64,000 nt of DNA from Streptomyces sp. NBC_01255 (GTDB lineage Bacteria > Actinomycetota > Actinomycetes > Streptomycetales > Streptomycetaceae). The notes beneath the pieces were generated by a model. It was not told the DNA's origin. It saw only the letters and a list, made by a program, of their open reading frames with translations, and did not search any database. Both the position numbers and the translations under genes were made by a program. This document shows, one piece after another, positions 16,981 through 25,313 of the stretch (position 1 is the stretch's first letter; every line of letters begins with the position of its first letter). Location: assembly GCF_036226445.1 (NCBI RefSeq), contig NZ_CP108474.1:5456001-5520000 (forward strand). Direction: 5' to 3'.

Positions 16981-17007
16981 TGCAGTCAGTCACACCAGGA
17001 GGCTCCG

Positions 17008-18171
17008 ATGAGTTCCAGCGGTCAGCCGCTGACGTCGATTGAGATCTGTGCGGGGGCGGGAGGCCAAGCGGTCGGTCTTCACAGGGCCGGGTTCCGGCAC
17101 CTCGCGCTTGTTGAGATCGATACACACGCAGCGAAGACGCTGGAACTCAACGTCATCAAGGGTGAGCGCTGGGGTGCCGACGTTGCGGCAGAGTGCGACG
17201 TACTTGAAATGGATGTGACAAAGTTCCAGCCTGCCAGGGATCTTGAGAAGTTCAACGCGCGTATGGGGCGCTCTATCGAGAAGAGAGAACTCGGGCTTCT
17301 TGCCGGAGGCGTCCCTTGCCCTCCCTTTTCTGTCGCGGGAAAGCAGCTGGGCAGGGATGACGAGAGGGATCTCTTTCCGACGATGCTCGATCTTGTCGAG
17401 GAGCTGGAGCCCCGCGCGGTGATGATCGAGAATGTCGCGGGACTGGTCAAGCCCCGAGACAAGTTCTTTGAGTATCGCGAGGAGATCAAGCAGCGTCTTC
17501 GCAAGGCCGGATACGTCGTGTGCGGCTGGAGGCTTCTTGAGGCCGCCGACTACGGAGTACCGCAGCTACGGCCCCGGGCCATCCTCGTCGCCATTCGAGC
17601 GGATCAGTACAGGGGATTTGACTGGCCCGTGCCCAGGAGGCAGCGGGTCACGGTTGCCGCAGTCCTCGAGGATTCCATGAAGCGTCGCTTCGTTGAGGCC
17701 GGCCGCCTTGAGGGTTTTGACAAGTGGCTCGATGACGCCAGCAGCGGGGGCGTGGCTCCCACGCTCGTAGGCGGATCCAAGAAGCATGGCGGCGCCGACC
17801 TTGGCCCTACCCGGGCCAAGAGGGCTTGGGCCGCGCTCGGCGTGAACGGTATGGGTGTCGCCAACGACGAGCATGAAGTGAACCTGGACAGGGATCTCGG
17901 AAACCTGCAGAAGGGGATCGGCCCCATGCTGACCGTAGAGCAGGCGGCGATGATCCAGGGCTTTCCCGAGAAGGCCGAGTGGGAGTTCGCCGGCCGGAAG
18001 ACCGCGCGGTACCGCCAGGTGGGCAATGCCTTCCCGCCGCTGGTGGCCGAGGCTGTGGGCCGTGCGATCAAGGAGGCCCTGGAGCGTGAGGGTGCCGTGC
18101 TCGTCCCCCCCACTGGAGACCTGGAACCCGACGGCACGACGTGGGAGTCGGCTCAGAGCACCCTTGTCTAA
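17008..18171 (+). CDS. DNA (cytosine-5) methyltransferase
   Basis: A 387-residue m5C methyltransferase that should protect the host from the neighbouring NaeI-like nuclease. Motif I is SIEICAGAGGQAVGL (10-24), motif IV GGVPCPPFS with catalytic Cys104, motif VI ENV (141-143), motif VIII QLRPR (186-190), then a variable target-recognition region, and motif X RYRQVGNAFPP. All catalytic motifs are intact. ATG 17008 follows CCAGGAGG; a longer version would add an unlikely Cys/Gly-rich leader. The stop overlaps the vsr stop by four bases, tail to tail. Codon use is clearly less G/C-rich at third positions than in flanking housekeeping genes. Confidence 0.95.
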   Translation: MSSSGQPLTSIEICAGAGGQAVGLHRAGFRHLALVEIDTHAAKTLELNVIKGERWGADVAAECDVLEMDVTKFQPARDLEKFNARMGRSIEKRELGLLAGGVPCPPFSVAGKQLGRDDERDLFPTMLDLVEELEPRAVMIENVAGLVKPRDKFFEYREEIKQRLRKAGYVVCGWRLLEAADYGVPQLRPRAILVAIRADQYRGFDWPVPRRQRVTVAAVLEDSMKRRFVEAGRLEGFDKWLDDASSGGVAPTLVGGSKKHGGADLGPTRAKRAWAALGVNGMGVANDEHEVNLDRDLGNLQKGIGPMLTVEQAAMIQGFPEKAEWEFAGRKTARYRQVGNAFPPLVAEAVGRAIKEALEREGAVLVPPTGDLEPDGTTWESAQSTLV

Positions 18172-18620
18172 GGCGCGGGTCGCCTTCTGGCCACGGTTCG
18201 GGTGATCTCAGCCGCGCATTCCTCTGCGGCCGCGTGCTCCCAGAAGCGCAGCACCAGCCACCCCGCAGCTGTGAGCCGCTGGTCGGTATCGCGATCCCGG
18301 GCTACGTTCCCTTCGACCTTCTTCGACCAGTAGCCGGGGTTGGTTTTGGGGGGAACGTAGTGCTCGGGGCAGCCGTGCCAGTAGCAGCCGTCGATGAACA
18401 CGGCTACTTTCGCGGGCCGGAACACCATGTCCGCAGTTCGGCGAAGATCTGGCAGCGGTTTGGCGGCCACGCGGTAGCGGAGCCCCTGAGCGTGGACAAG
18501 CCGACGGATGGCCTGTTCTGGCTTGGTGTCGCGGCTGCGGATGGCCTGCATGTTCCTGCGTCTGGCGGCGGAAGAGGCCCAGGACCCCTCGGGCGGGGTC
18601 CATCCCGCGTTCTCAGGCAC
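18168..18620 (-). CDS. vsr: Very short patch repair endonuclease (Vsr)
   Basis: A 150-residue nuclease that nicks beside the T of T:G mismatches produced by deamination of 5-methylcytosine. The core is clear: RNMQAIRSRDTKPEQAIRRLVHAQGLRYRV, then RRTADMVFRPAKVAVFIDGCYWHGCPEH with the catalytic-type Asp64 and the zinc/metal cluster at 75-87, and a C-terminal RDRDTDQRLTAAGWLVLRFWEH. GTG 18620 was chosen because it overlaps the upstream nuclease stop by eight bases and gives the normal length. Its presence beside an m5C methyltransferase fits the expected partnership. Confidence 0.94.
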   Translation of the reverse strand: MPENAGWTPPEGSWASSAARRRNMQAIRSRDTKPEQAIRRLVHAQGLRYRVAAKPLPDLRRTADMVFRPAKVAVFIDGCYWHGCPEHYVPPKTNPGYWSKKVEGNVARDRDTDQRLTAAGWLVLRFWEHAAAEECAAEITRTVARRRPAP

Positions 18621-19533
18621 TGAATCCGCTTCCTTGCCCGGTGAGGCTGTCACCTGGTGCTGGTGGCGCGTCCCCAGTGGCACCGTCCCGTATGGCTATC
18701 CACTCCCCAGCCTGAAGGGAGATTCCCCGGGCCGCCCCCGCATCACGTCCGCAGAGCAGCGTCAGCCCCTCTGCGGCGGCGGCTTGCTTCACGTCCCTGG
18801 CTCGGCGCATGGGGTCGTGGCTCCGTGCCACCGTAAGGAGTGTGTTGCGCGGGATGACGCGCCCTTCAAGTGCCCGGAACATGATCAGCAGCCGTTCCAC
18901 CTGCCCAGGCTTGTCTGCAAGGACCTGAAGGGCCACGTCCTCGGGCAGGTACTGGAGGGGATTGACGGGCAATGGTGCCCAGTCATACAGAGGTATGCTC
19001 CAGCGTTCACGAGCCTCGGCGGCCAGGCCCCGCTTGCCGTCGTTGTTTCCTTTTCCACGGTAGAGCCAAGAGCGGTGTGTCCGCACGAGCCAGGTTTTGT
19101 GCCGGTTGTTCTTCAGTTGTATCTGGGTACAGAGGCAGAGCTGGCAGTGGGCCTCTGCAGGGATAGCCCAGTTGCTTCCCACGGTTGCTTTGATGTCTAC
19201 AGGTACGCCCGCGATGTGCGTGTCCAGGGGCCTTGTCTTGGGCAGAGAGAAGCTTCGGAGGACTTCGTACTCAAGCTTCGCGCCCACGGACGCTCGCTCG
19301 CCGGGGTGTACCTCTGGCGAACGGAGGTCGAACCTACCGGTCCTGCCACCGTCGAGAACGTAGTCGATCGAATTCCTTACCGACTCCGTATAGATGTGGG
19401 CAACGGGCCATTCCCTGAGCCAGCTGAGGACGGACTGTGCCTCTGCATCGTCGGCAGGGTCCAGCAGAACGTGGTCGCCTACATCTCTGTTTGCACAGAG
19501 ATCTCCAGGTTCCTGGAGGACAAGCCTAGCCAT
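18613..19533 (-). CDS. NaeI-family type II restriction endonuclease
   Basis: A 306-residue protein (NaeI is 317). The catalytic set Glu88, Asp104, Asp113-x-Lys115 (EYEVLRS, LDTHIAG, VDIK) has the same 16-9-2 spacing that I recall for Glu70, Asp86, Asp95 and Lys97 of NaeI. The segment VLDGGRTGRF matches the NaeI loop containing Leu43, so the residue that distinguishes NaeI from its topoisomerase-like mutant is aliphatic here. The C-terminal segment RALEGRVIPRNTLLTVARSHDPMRRARDVK fits the second (effector) DNA-binding domain. NaeI cuts GCCGGC and needs two sites. The same specificity is plausible here but not shown. It is transcribed with vsr, towards the methyltransferase. Confidence 0.87.
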   Translation of the reverse strand: MARLVLQEPGDLCANRDVGDHVLLDPADDAEAQSVLSWLREWPVAHIYTESVRNSIDYVLDGGRTGRFDLRSPEVHPGERASVGAKLEYEVLRSFSLPKTRPLDTHIAGVPVDIKATVGSNWAIPAEAHCQLCLCTQIQLKNNRHKTWLVRTHRSWLYRGKGNNDGKRGLAAEARERWSIPLYDWAPLPVNPLQYLPEDVALQVLADKPGQVERLLIMFRALEGRVIPRNTLLTVARSHDPMRRARDVKQAAAAEGLTLLCGRDAGAARGISLQAGEWIAIRDGATGDAPPAPGDSLTGQGSGFSA

Positions 19534-19576
19534 CCCAGGTATCCGTCCTTGTTGCGCGGGTTTGGAGCTGAGCCTC

Positions 19577-20584
19577 TCATGGCTGCTCCGTCCCGTGGCA
19601 TTCCCCGTACGTCGCCTCCGAGCCGCACCAGCACGCCGCGTCGGAGGTCGGGGGCCAGGCTGTGGCGCGGCCGCGGGCCGCCAGGGTGGTGGCGTATTGG
19701 GGGAGGAGGTCCGCGTTTGACGGGCGGGTGGATTCCGAGGCTGCGAAGGCTTCGTAGGAGGGGACCGTCGCTCGGACGATGCCCAGGTTCGGGGTGCCCG
19801 CCTGGGAGAGTTCTCGGAGGGAGGCCTCGATGTCCGTCAGGTGCGCTCTGTACGTGGGGTACTCGGCTTCCAGTTCCGGGTACGCCGCCAGGAGTTCGTC
19901 GAGTTCCGCTTCTGGCCAGTGCAGGACCGCCACCGGGAAGGGGCGGGACAGGGCCGTGCGGTAGGTGCCCAGTTCCGAGCGGAGGCGGGTGATCTCGGCC
20001 TGGAGTTCCGCCGGGTCCGAGGAGCCCAGCGACCAGAGGCGCTTCGGGTCGTGGAGCTCGTCCAGGGGGACCGCCGCCGTGTGCAGTCGGTCCGCCAGGG
20101 TGTCCCAGTCGTCGTGCGGCAGCGCCAGCATCCTGCGGATCCTGTGCCGGGTGATCAGGAGGGACTGGGTGGGGTGGGGGAGCCCCTCCGGCACACCGGG
20201 GATGAGGAGTGTCGCTCCTTCCGTGAGCGTGGCCTCCGCCGCCTCCAGTTCGTCGTGGGCCTCCAGCGTCTCTGCCGTGATCTCCCACGGGGCCGCGTCC
20301 GCCGGCCTGGCGCGCCGGACGCCGTCGATGATCGCCCGCGCCTCCGCCTCGTGGCCGTACTCCCAGAGGTTCGCCGCCTTCAGCGCCCTGATCAGGAGCG
20401 GGTTCGCCGGCTCACTGGAGAGGAGCTCGTCGTAGAGGGCCGTCGCCCCCGGGCGGTCGCCCGCCAGTTCCCGGTGGGCCGCGGCCTGGAGGTACAGCGG
20501 TTCCCGGTCTCCCGGGTACTGCGCTGCCGTACGCAGCAGGCGCTCGGCTTCGGTGGTGTGGGCGGCAGGAGTGTCGGGGCGCAT
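19577..20584 (-). CDS. TPR-like protein with C-terminal SEC-C motif
   Basis: A 335-residue protein. The first about 150 residues are TPR-like helical repeats (AERLLRTAAQYPGDREPLYLQAAAHRELAGDRPGATALYDELL). A SEC-C-type zinc motif closes the protein (CWCGSEATYGECHG). SEC-C motifs bind zinc and often act in protein-protein contacts. The specific role is unknown. ATG 20584 starts the TPR part directly. High third-position G/C returns here, marking the end of the defence island. Confidence 0.78.
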   Translation of the reverse strand: MRPDTPAAHTTEAERLLRTAAQYPGDREPLYLQAAAHRELAGDRPGATALYDELLSSEPANPLLIRALKAANLWEYGHEAEARAIIDGVRRARPADAAPWEITAETLEAHDELEAAEATLTEGATLLIPGVPEGLPHPTQSLLITRHRIRRMLALPHDDWDTLADRLHTAAVPLDELHDPKRLWSLGSSDPAELQAEITRLRSELGTYRTALSRPFPVAVLHWPEAELDELLAAYPELEAEYPTYRAHLTDIEASLRELSQAGTPNLGIVRATVPSYEAFAASESTRPSNADLLPQYATTLAARGRATAWPPTSDAACWCGSEATYGECHGTEQP

Positions 20585-20637
20585 GCCTTCACCGTACTGC
20601 TGTACGGGCCTGGAGAGTTGGCGCCTCAGCGCTTATC

Positions 20638-21507
20638 GTGCCCCGCGTGCGGGACACGATGCGGGGCGGAGTGCGGGAGCGAGTGCCGGTCGTCGTCCAG
20701 GCGAGCGGGCGGCGACGTACGAGCGCCCGCGTGCTGTGGGTGTGTGCCGAGACCGTCGTCACCTGCGGCGTTCTCGTACTGCTTCTCGTCGTGCACCAGC
20801 TCTGGTGGACCAACCAACAGGCCCGCGCCGAGGCCCGCGAGCAGGTGAGCGTCCTTGAGCGGGAGTGGGAGATCTCTCCCCCCGTGGACGGCGTGGACGG
20901 CGTGGACGGGGCGGATGGTGTGGCCGATGTGAACGATGCAGCTGATGCGACGGCTGAGCCTGGGGATCTTGCCGGGGAGTCCGGGGAGCCTGAGCATGAT
21001 GCCGGGGAGGACGGTGGCGCTTCGCCCTCCGCCCCCGCCTCCTCACCCCGTACCCCGCCCGCCCCCGACTCCCGCGCCTTCGCCATCCTCCGTATCCCCC
21101 GCCTCGGCGTCACCGCTCCCGTCGCCCGCGGCATCTCCAAGCGTTCCGTCCTCGACAAGGGGTACGTCGGGCACTACCCCGGCAACGCCGGGCCCGGGCT
21201 TCCCGGGAACTTCGCCCTCGCCGGGCATCGCAACACCCACGGCGAGCCCTTCCGGTACATCAATCGGCTCCGCGAGGGCGATCGCATCAGCGTCCGGACT
21301 CGGGAGCGGACCTATACCTATCGCGTCGACCAGGTTCTCCCGCAGACCGCTCCCCGTGACGTCGGGGTCATCCGGGCCGTTCCGCGGTCTCTCGTCAAGC
21401 CGTCCTACGGGTATTCCACCGCCGGGGCCTATCTCACCCTCACCACCTGCACCCCCGAGTTCAGCAGCGCCTATCGGCTCGTCGTCTGGGCGAAGCTGGT
21501 CTCCTAG
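20638..21507 (+). CDS. Class E sortase
   Basis: A 289-residue membrane transpeptidase that attaches LAxTG- or LPxTG-type proteins to the cell wall. A short basic tail is followed by a transmembrane helix (AETVVTCGVLVLLLVVHQLWW), a Gly/Asp/Ala-rich linker with VDGVDGADGV repeats, then the sortase beta-barrel. Catalytic His lies in NFALAGHRNTHG, Cys in LTLTTCTPE, and Arg in SSAYRLVVWA. GTG 20638 gives a conventional N-terminus. Likely substrates in this window are the proteins at 27559 (LPETG) and 31964 (LARTG). The DUF3311 gene starts 15 bases downstream. Confidence 0.92.
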   Translation: MPRVRDTMRGGVRERVPVVVQASGRRRTSARVLWVCAETVVTCGVLVLLLVVHQLWWTNQQARAEAREQVSVLEREWEISPPVDGVDGVDGADGVADVNDAADATAEPGDLAGESGEPEHDAGEDGGASPSAPASSPRTPPAPDSRAFAILRIPRLGVTAPVARGISKRSVLDKGYVGHYPGNAGPGLPGNFALAGHRNTHGEPFRYINRLREGDRISVRTRERTYTYRVDQVLPQTAPRDVGVIRAVPRSLVKPSYGYSTAGAYLTLTTCTPEFSSAYRLVVWAKLVS

Positions 21508-21521
21508 CTAGGGTCGACCGG

Positions 21522-21689
21522 GTGATCAGACGTAGGCCCCAGTTGCTCTGGCTTCTCTTCCCGTACGTGTTGTTCGTCGCCGCGCTGCCGCTGGTGAACT
21601 CCGTTCCCTTGTTCGTCCTGTGGCTGTTCGGGGCCACGGTTCTCACGCCTTGTGCTGTCGGTCTGGCCCGAAGGGGGGACCGGTCGTGA
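21522..21689 (+). CDS. DUF3311 small membrane protein
   Basis: A 55-residue protein with two hydrophobic helices (LLWLLFPYVLFVAALPLVN; LFVLWLFGATVLTPCAVGLA). It matches the DUF3311 family, whose members sit directly upstream of sodium:solute symporters and are thought to be accessory subunits. GTG 21522 follows GGGT-rich sequence, and the stop overlaps the symporter start as GTGA (21686-21689). The gene is small enough to be missed by length cut-offs. Confidence 0.82.
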   Translation: MIRRRPQLLWLLFPYVLFVAALPLVNSVPLFVLWLFGATVLTPCAVGLARRGDRS

Positions 21690-23218
21690 GTTCCGCCGCC
21701 GTCGCCGTGTCCGTCTTCGGTGTGTTCATGGTGCTCACCGTTCTTCTCGGCCTTCTCGCCGTGAGGAGGGAAGCCAGTGGCGGGCTCGACGGGTGGTCCG
21801 TCGGCGGGCGGTCGCTCGGGCCGGTGTTCATCTGGGTGCTGATGGCGGGGGAGGGGTACACCAGCTTCAGTTATCTCGGTGCCGCCGGCTGGGGCTACAA
21901 CTACGGCGCCCCCGTGCTGTACGTCGTCGCCTACATGTCCTGTGGGTACGCGGTGGGGTATGTCGTCGGGCCCATGCTCTGGGGGTACGCCCGCAAGCAC
22001 GGGCTCGTCTCCCTCAGCGACATCACCGCCCACCGCTACCGCAGCCCCTGGCTCGGCGCGGCCGTCGCCGTCCTCGCGACCGCCTTCCTCCTGCCGTACA
22101 TCCAGCTCCAGATCACCGGCATGGGCGTGGTCGTGTCCACGATCTCGTACGGCACGATCGGCCTCGGCCCCGCCTACTTCCTCGCCTTCGCCGTCACCAC
22201 CGGCTTCGTCGTGGTCAGCGGGCTCCGCGGCAGCGCCTGGGTCTCCGTCCTCAAGGACGCGCTCGTGATTCTCACGCTGGGGTTTCTCGTCGTGTACGTG
22301 CCGCTGCACTACTTCGGCGGCTTCGGGGAGTTCTTCGGGCGGCTCGTCGACGAGAAGAGCGAGTGGCTCTCCCTTCCCGGGCACGGCGGCGAGCAGAGCG
22401 GGTACGGCGTCGGCTGGTTCGCCTCCACCACCGTCCTCAACTCCCTCACCGTGGTGATCTTCCCGACCACCGTCGCCGGGTATCTCGGGGCCCGTGACGC
22501 CGACACCCTCCGGCGCAACGCCGTCTGGCTCCCCGCCTACAACGTCCTTCTGTTCGTTCCCATGCTCCTCGGCACCGCCGCCCTCTTCGTCGTCCCCGGG
22601 CTCGTCGGCGCCGAGTCGAACCTCGCCCTCTTCAAGCTCGTCACCGACTCGCTCCCCGCCTGGGCCGTCGGCCTCGTCGGCGTGGCTGCCGCGCTCTCCT
22701 CGATCGTGCCCATGGCCGTGTTCATGCTCGTCATCGGCACCATGTGGGGGCGGAGCGTGCTCTCGCTCGCGCCCCGCCTGCGCCACCGCGAGAAGGGCGC
22801 CGCCCAGCTCGTGGTCGTCGTCACGGGGACCCTCGCCCTCGTCATGACGTACACCGCGCCCAACACCCTCGTCCGCCTCTCCCTCATCTCCTACGAAGGC
22901 ATGGCCCAGCTCCTGCCACTGGTGCTGCTGGGGCTCGTGTGGCGGCGGATGACTCTGCGGGGCGGGGAGTGCGGGCTCGGGGTCGGCGTCGCGGTCGTCT
23001 GCGCGCTCGTCTTCTCCGGGAACGATCCGCTGTGGGGCGTCAACGCCGGGCTGCTCGCCCTCGTCGTCAATCTCGCCGTGGCCGTCTCCGTCAGCCTCCT
23101 CGGGCCGCCCGAGGTCGGTGACGACCGGGGCGACGAGGACGTCCTCGCCCTGGAGGAGTTCACCGACGCGGCCGTCAGCCCCGCCGCCTCCCCGGCCGCT
23201 TCCCCAGTACGAGGGTGA
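21686..23218 (+). CDS. Sodium:solute symporter family transporter
   Basis: A 510-residue secondary transporter with about 13 transmembrane helices of the SSS family. Typical segments are GGRSLGPVFIWVLMAGEGYTSFSYLGAAGWGY and SDITAHRYRSPWLG. GTG 21686 overlaps the DUF3311 stop, so translation is coupled to it. The substrate is not evident; DUF3311-linked members are usually annotated as organic-acid or amino-acid uptake systems. The C-terminal tail is acidic and then Ala/Pro-rich. It overlaps the convergent MFS gene by 44 bases. Confidence 0.9.
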   Translation: MSSAAVAVSVFGVFMVLTVLLGLLAVRREASGGLDGWSVGGRSLGPVFIWVLMAGEGYTSFSYLGAAGWGYNYGAPVLYVVAYMSCGYAVGYVVGPMLWGYARKHGLVSLSDITAHRYRSPWLGAAVAVLATAFLLPYIQLQITGMGVVVSTISYGTIGLGPAYFLAFAVTTGFVVVSGLRGSAWVSVLKDALVILTLGFLVVYVPLHYFGGFGEFFGRLVDEKSEWLSLPGHGGEQSGYGVGWFASTTVLNSLTVVIFPTTVAGYLGARDADTLRRNAVWLPAYNVLLFVPMLLGTAALFVVPGLVGAESNLALFKLVTDSLPAWAVGLVGVAAALSSIVPMAVFMLVIGTMWGRSVLSLAPRLRHREKGAAQLVVVVTGTLALVMTYTAPNTLVRLSLISYEGMAQLLPLVLLGLVWRRMTLRGGECGLGVGVAVVCALVFSGNDPLWGVNAGLLALVVNLAVAVSVSLLGPPEVGDDRGDEDVLALEEFTDAAVSPAASPAASPVRG

Positions 23219-24554
23219 TCGCGGCGCCGGTCAGGGCCAGGCCCGCCGAGACCAGGAGCGCCGTGTCCGGGCCGGCCGTCGTCAGTGCGAGCGTCAGGGC
23301 CACGCCCGCCGCGGAACCGATGTAGCGGGCGGTGTTGTTGGCCCCCGAGCCCATCGCCGCTCGCTCCGGCGGTACGGAGTCGACGGCGAGCCGGGGCAGC
23401 GCCGCGTTCAGGAGGCCGCTGCCCGCGCCCGCCACGAGGAGGCCGGGGAGGAGGCGCGGCCACGGGCCTTCCAGGCCTCCGAGGAGGGCCAGGACTCCTG
23501 CCGCCGACAAGACGAAACCCAGGGTCAGTTGGTACGCGGCGGACAGCCGGCCCGCCAGGCGGCGCGCCTGGAGGGCCGCCACGAACGCGGTGCCCGACCA
23601 GAGGACGAACAGCCAGGCCGCCCCCAGCGGCGACATCCCCGCCCCGCTCTGGAGCAGCGCGGGCACCACGCTGAACAGGCCGATCACCGCCAGACCCGTG
23701 AACAGCGCCCCCAGCGTCGACGCCAGGAACGCCGGCCGGCGCAGGAGCGCCAGGTCGAGCATGGGCGTACGGCTCCGGTGCTCGACCGCCGCGAAGATCG
23801 CGGTCAGCGCGACGGCCGTCAGGAAGAGGAGGCCTACCGGGGCCCGTAGCCAGCCGTCCCTGCCCAGCGTGAGCGCGGTGAGCAGTGCCGCCAGGGCCAG
23901 GCCGAGTGCGACCGCGCCCGGGATGTCGGGGCGGGTTCGTACCGGCCGCTGCGTGGTGTCCCGTGGGAGTCCGTAGGTCCCCGCCGCCGCGATCACCAGC
24001 GCCCCGAGGCCCAGCACCGCGTACGCCAGGCGCCAGTCCACCAGGCTCAGCGCGCCCGCGAGCAGCGGGCCGAGCGCGATGCCGCCGCTCACCGACGCCC
24101 CCCATATGGCGGTCGCCCTGATTCGGTCGCGGCCCGAGGGGTACGCGTCGGCCAGCAGGCCCAGGCTGCCCGCGAGGACCGCCGCGCTCGCCGCGCCCTG
24201 CGCGATCCGCGCCAGGGTGAAGGCGAGGGTGGAGCCCGCGAAGGCGCCGAGGCCGGTGGTGACGCCGAGGGCGAGGGTGCCGAGGAGGAAGACCCGGCGC
24301 CGTCCGTGCGCGTCGGCGAGGCTGCCCGCCACCAGGAGGAGGACGGCGAGGCCGAGCGGCGTGCCGTTGAGCAGCCAGGCGCGGGCCGATTCCGGGGTCC
24401 CGAAGGCGGCGGCCGTGTCGGGGAGCGTGAGCATCGGGGCCGTGTAGTTCATCAGCGCGACGGCCGTGGCGGCGCCGGTGACGGCGAGCGTGGCGGAGGG
24501 GCGGGCCGGTCGTGTGTGCGTATGAGCTCCGGAGGTGGTGGCTGGCTGGGGCAT
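23175..24554 (-). CDS. MFS drug-efflux type transporter
   Basis: A 459-residue major facilitator with about 14 membrane helices, the DHA2-like pattern. The MFS loop motif is present as GSLADAHGRRRVFLLG and motif C-like WGASVSGGIALGPLLAG follows in helix 5. ATG 24554 is eight bases after GTGGAGG; an upstream GTG would place that site inside the gene. It diverges from the HxlR regulator gene across a region with twin 17-bp operators, so expression is probably controlled by that regulator in response to a toxic or redox-active compound. Confidence 0.9.
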   Translation of the reverse strand: MPQPATTSGAHTHTRPARPSATLAVTGAATAVALMNYTAPMLTLPDTAAAFGTPESARAWLLNGTPLGLAVLLLVAGSLADAHGRRRVFLLGTLALGVTTGLGAFAGSTLAFTLARIAQGAASAAVLAGSLGLLADAYPSGRDRIRATAIWGASVSGGIALGPLLAGALSLVDWRLAYAVLGLGALVIAAAGTYGLPRDTTQRPVRTRPDIPGAVALGLALAALLTALTLGRDGWLRAPVGLLFLTAVALTAIFAAVEHRSRTPMLDLALLRRPAFLASTLGALFTGLAVIGLFSVVPALLQSGAGMSPLGAAWLFVLWSGTAFVAALQARRLAGRLSAAYQLTLGFVLSAAGVLALLGGLEGPWPRLLPGLLVAGAGSGLLNAALPRLAVDSVPPERAAMGSGANNTARYIGSAAGVALTLALTTAGPDTALLVSAGLALTGAAITLVLGKRPGRRRG

Positions 24555-24607
24555 GGCAGGGGCCTCCACCCGTCAGTCGATCATTCGGCAGGTGATGTGA
24601 CATCATC

Positions 24608-24655
24608 GGTTCGGTGAATGAACCTAAGCTAGCAGCTCGGTTCGTTCACTGAACC
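24608..24655. promoter_or_regulatory. Twin 17-bp palindromes (GGTTC-N7-GAACC), probable HxlR operators
   Basis: Two copies at 24608-24624 and 24639-24655 are 31 bp apart, three helical turns. Each is an inverted repeat GGTTC-N7-GAACC, and the N7 parts (GGTGAAT, GTTCACT) are near-complements of each other. They fill the 122-bp gap between the divergent MFS and HxlR genes and would overlap both promoters. Confidence 0.75.
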
Positions 24656-24676
24656 TTGAATGGGTACGATGGCGTC

Positions 24677-25225
24677 ATGGCTCTCGGCAAGGACTACGCC
24701 CACCAGCAGTGCTCCATCGCCCGCGCCCTCGAGGTCGTCGGCGAGCGCTGGACCCTCCTCGTCGTCCGCGACGCCTTCTACGGCGTCCGCCGCTACAACG
24801 ACTTCCTCGTTCACCTCGGCGTCCCCCGCGCCGTCCTCGCCGCCCGCCTGCAGACCCTCGTCGAGGCCGGCGTCCTCGACCGGCGGCGCTACCAGGAATC
24901 GCCCCCGCGCGACGAGTACGTGCTCACCGAGCGCGGCCTCGCCCTCTGGCCCGTCCTGCGCGCCCTCGGCGCCTGGGGGCGTGCCGAGGTCCCCGGAGCC
25001 GTACCGGTGCGCCACTTCCACCACGCCGCCTGCGGCACCGAGCTCGGCCCGTACGGCGAATGCCCCGCCTGCCGCGTCCCCGTGCCGCCCGCCGACGTCG
25101 AGATGCGGCCCGGCGCCGGGCTCGACCCGGACCCCGGCGACCCGGTCGGCCGTGCCCTGCTCCGGCCCCGCCGGCTGCTCCTTCCCCTTGCCCCTCTCGA
25201 TTCCTCCGGGCGCGGGAACTCCTGA
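24677..25225 (+). CDS. HxlR-family transcriptional regulator
   Basis: A 182-residue MarR/HxlR-type winged-helix protein. The family signature is clear: CSIARALEVVGERWTLLVVRDAFYGVRRYNDFLVHLGVPRAVLAARLQTLVEAGVLDR, and the wing follows at YVLTERG. The longer C-terminal tail has a CGTELGPYGECPACR knuckle that could bind zinc or sense thiol stress. ATG 24677 lies 21 bases after the proximal operator, which fits autorepression together with the divergent MFS gene. Confidence 0.92.
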   Translation: MALGKDYAHQQCSIARALEVVGERWTLLVVRDAFYGVRRYNDFLVHLGVPRAVLAARLQTLVEAGVLDRRRYQESPPRDEYVLTERGLALWPVLRALGAWGRAEVPGAVPVRHFHHAACGTELGPYGECPACRVPVPPADVEMRPGAGLDPDPGDPVGRALLRPRRLLLPLAPLDSSGRGNS

Positions 25226-25313
25226 TCGAGCCCGTGCGTCTTCTGGGTGGGAAAGATCGAGAGACGTGAACCATCGAGAGATGTGCGAGAGACGTGCGAG
25301 AGGGGGTGGCGAG

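Noticed and set aside
16755..17007. N-terminal extension of the methyltransferase from 16762
   Set aside because: Cys/Gly/Pro-rich leader unlike the family; ATG 17008 has AGGAGG and starts directly before motif I.
11774..19533. DISARM or BREX assignment of the defence island
   Set aside because: No drmA/B/C, pglZ or brxC-like genes; only the methyltransferase and helicase are superficially similar.
11361..20584. Integrated element with attachment repeats around the defence island
   Set aside because: No integrase, transposase, tRNA or direct repeat could be found at the borders by eye.
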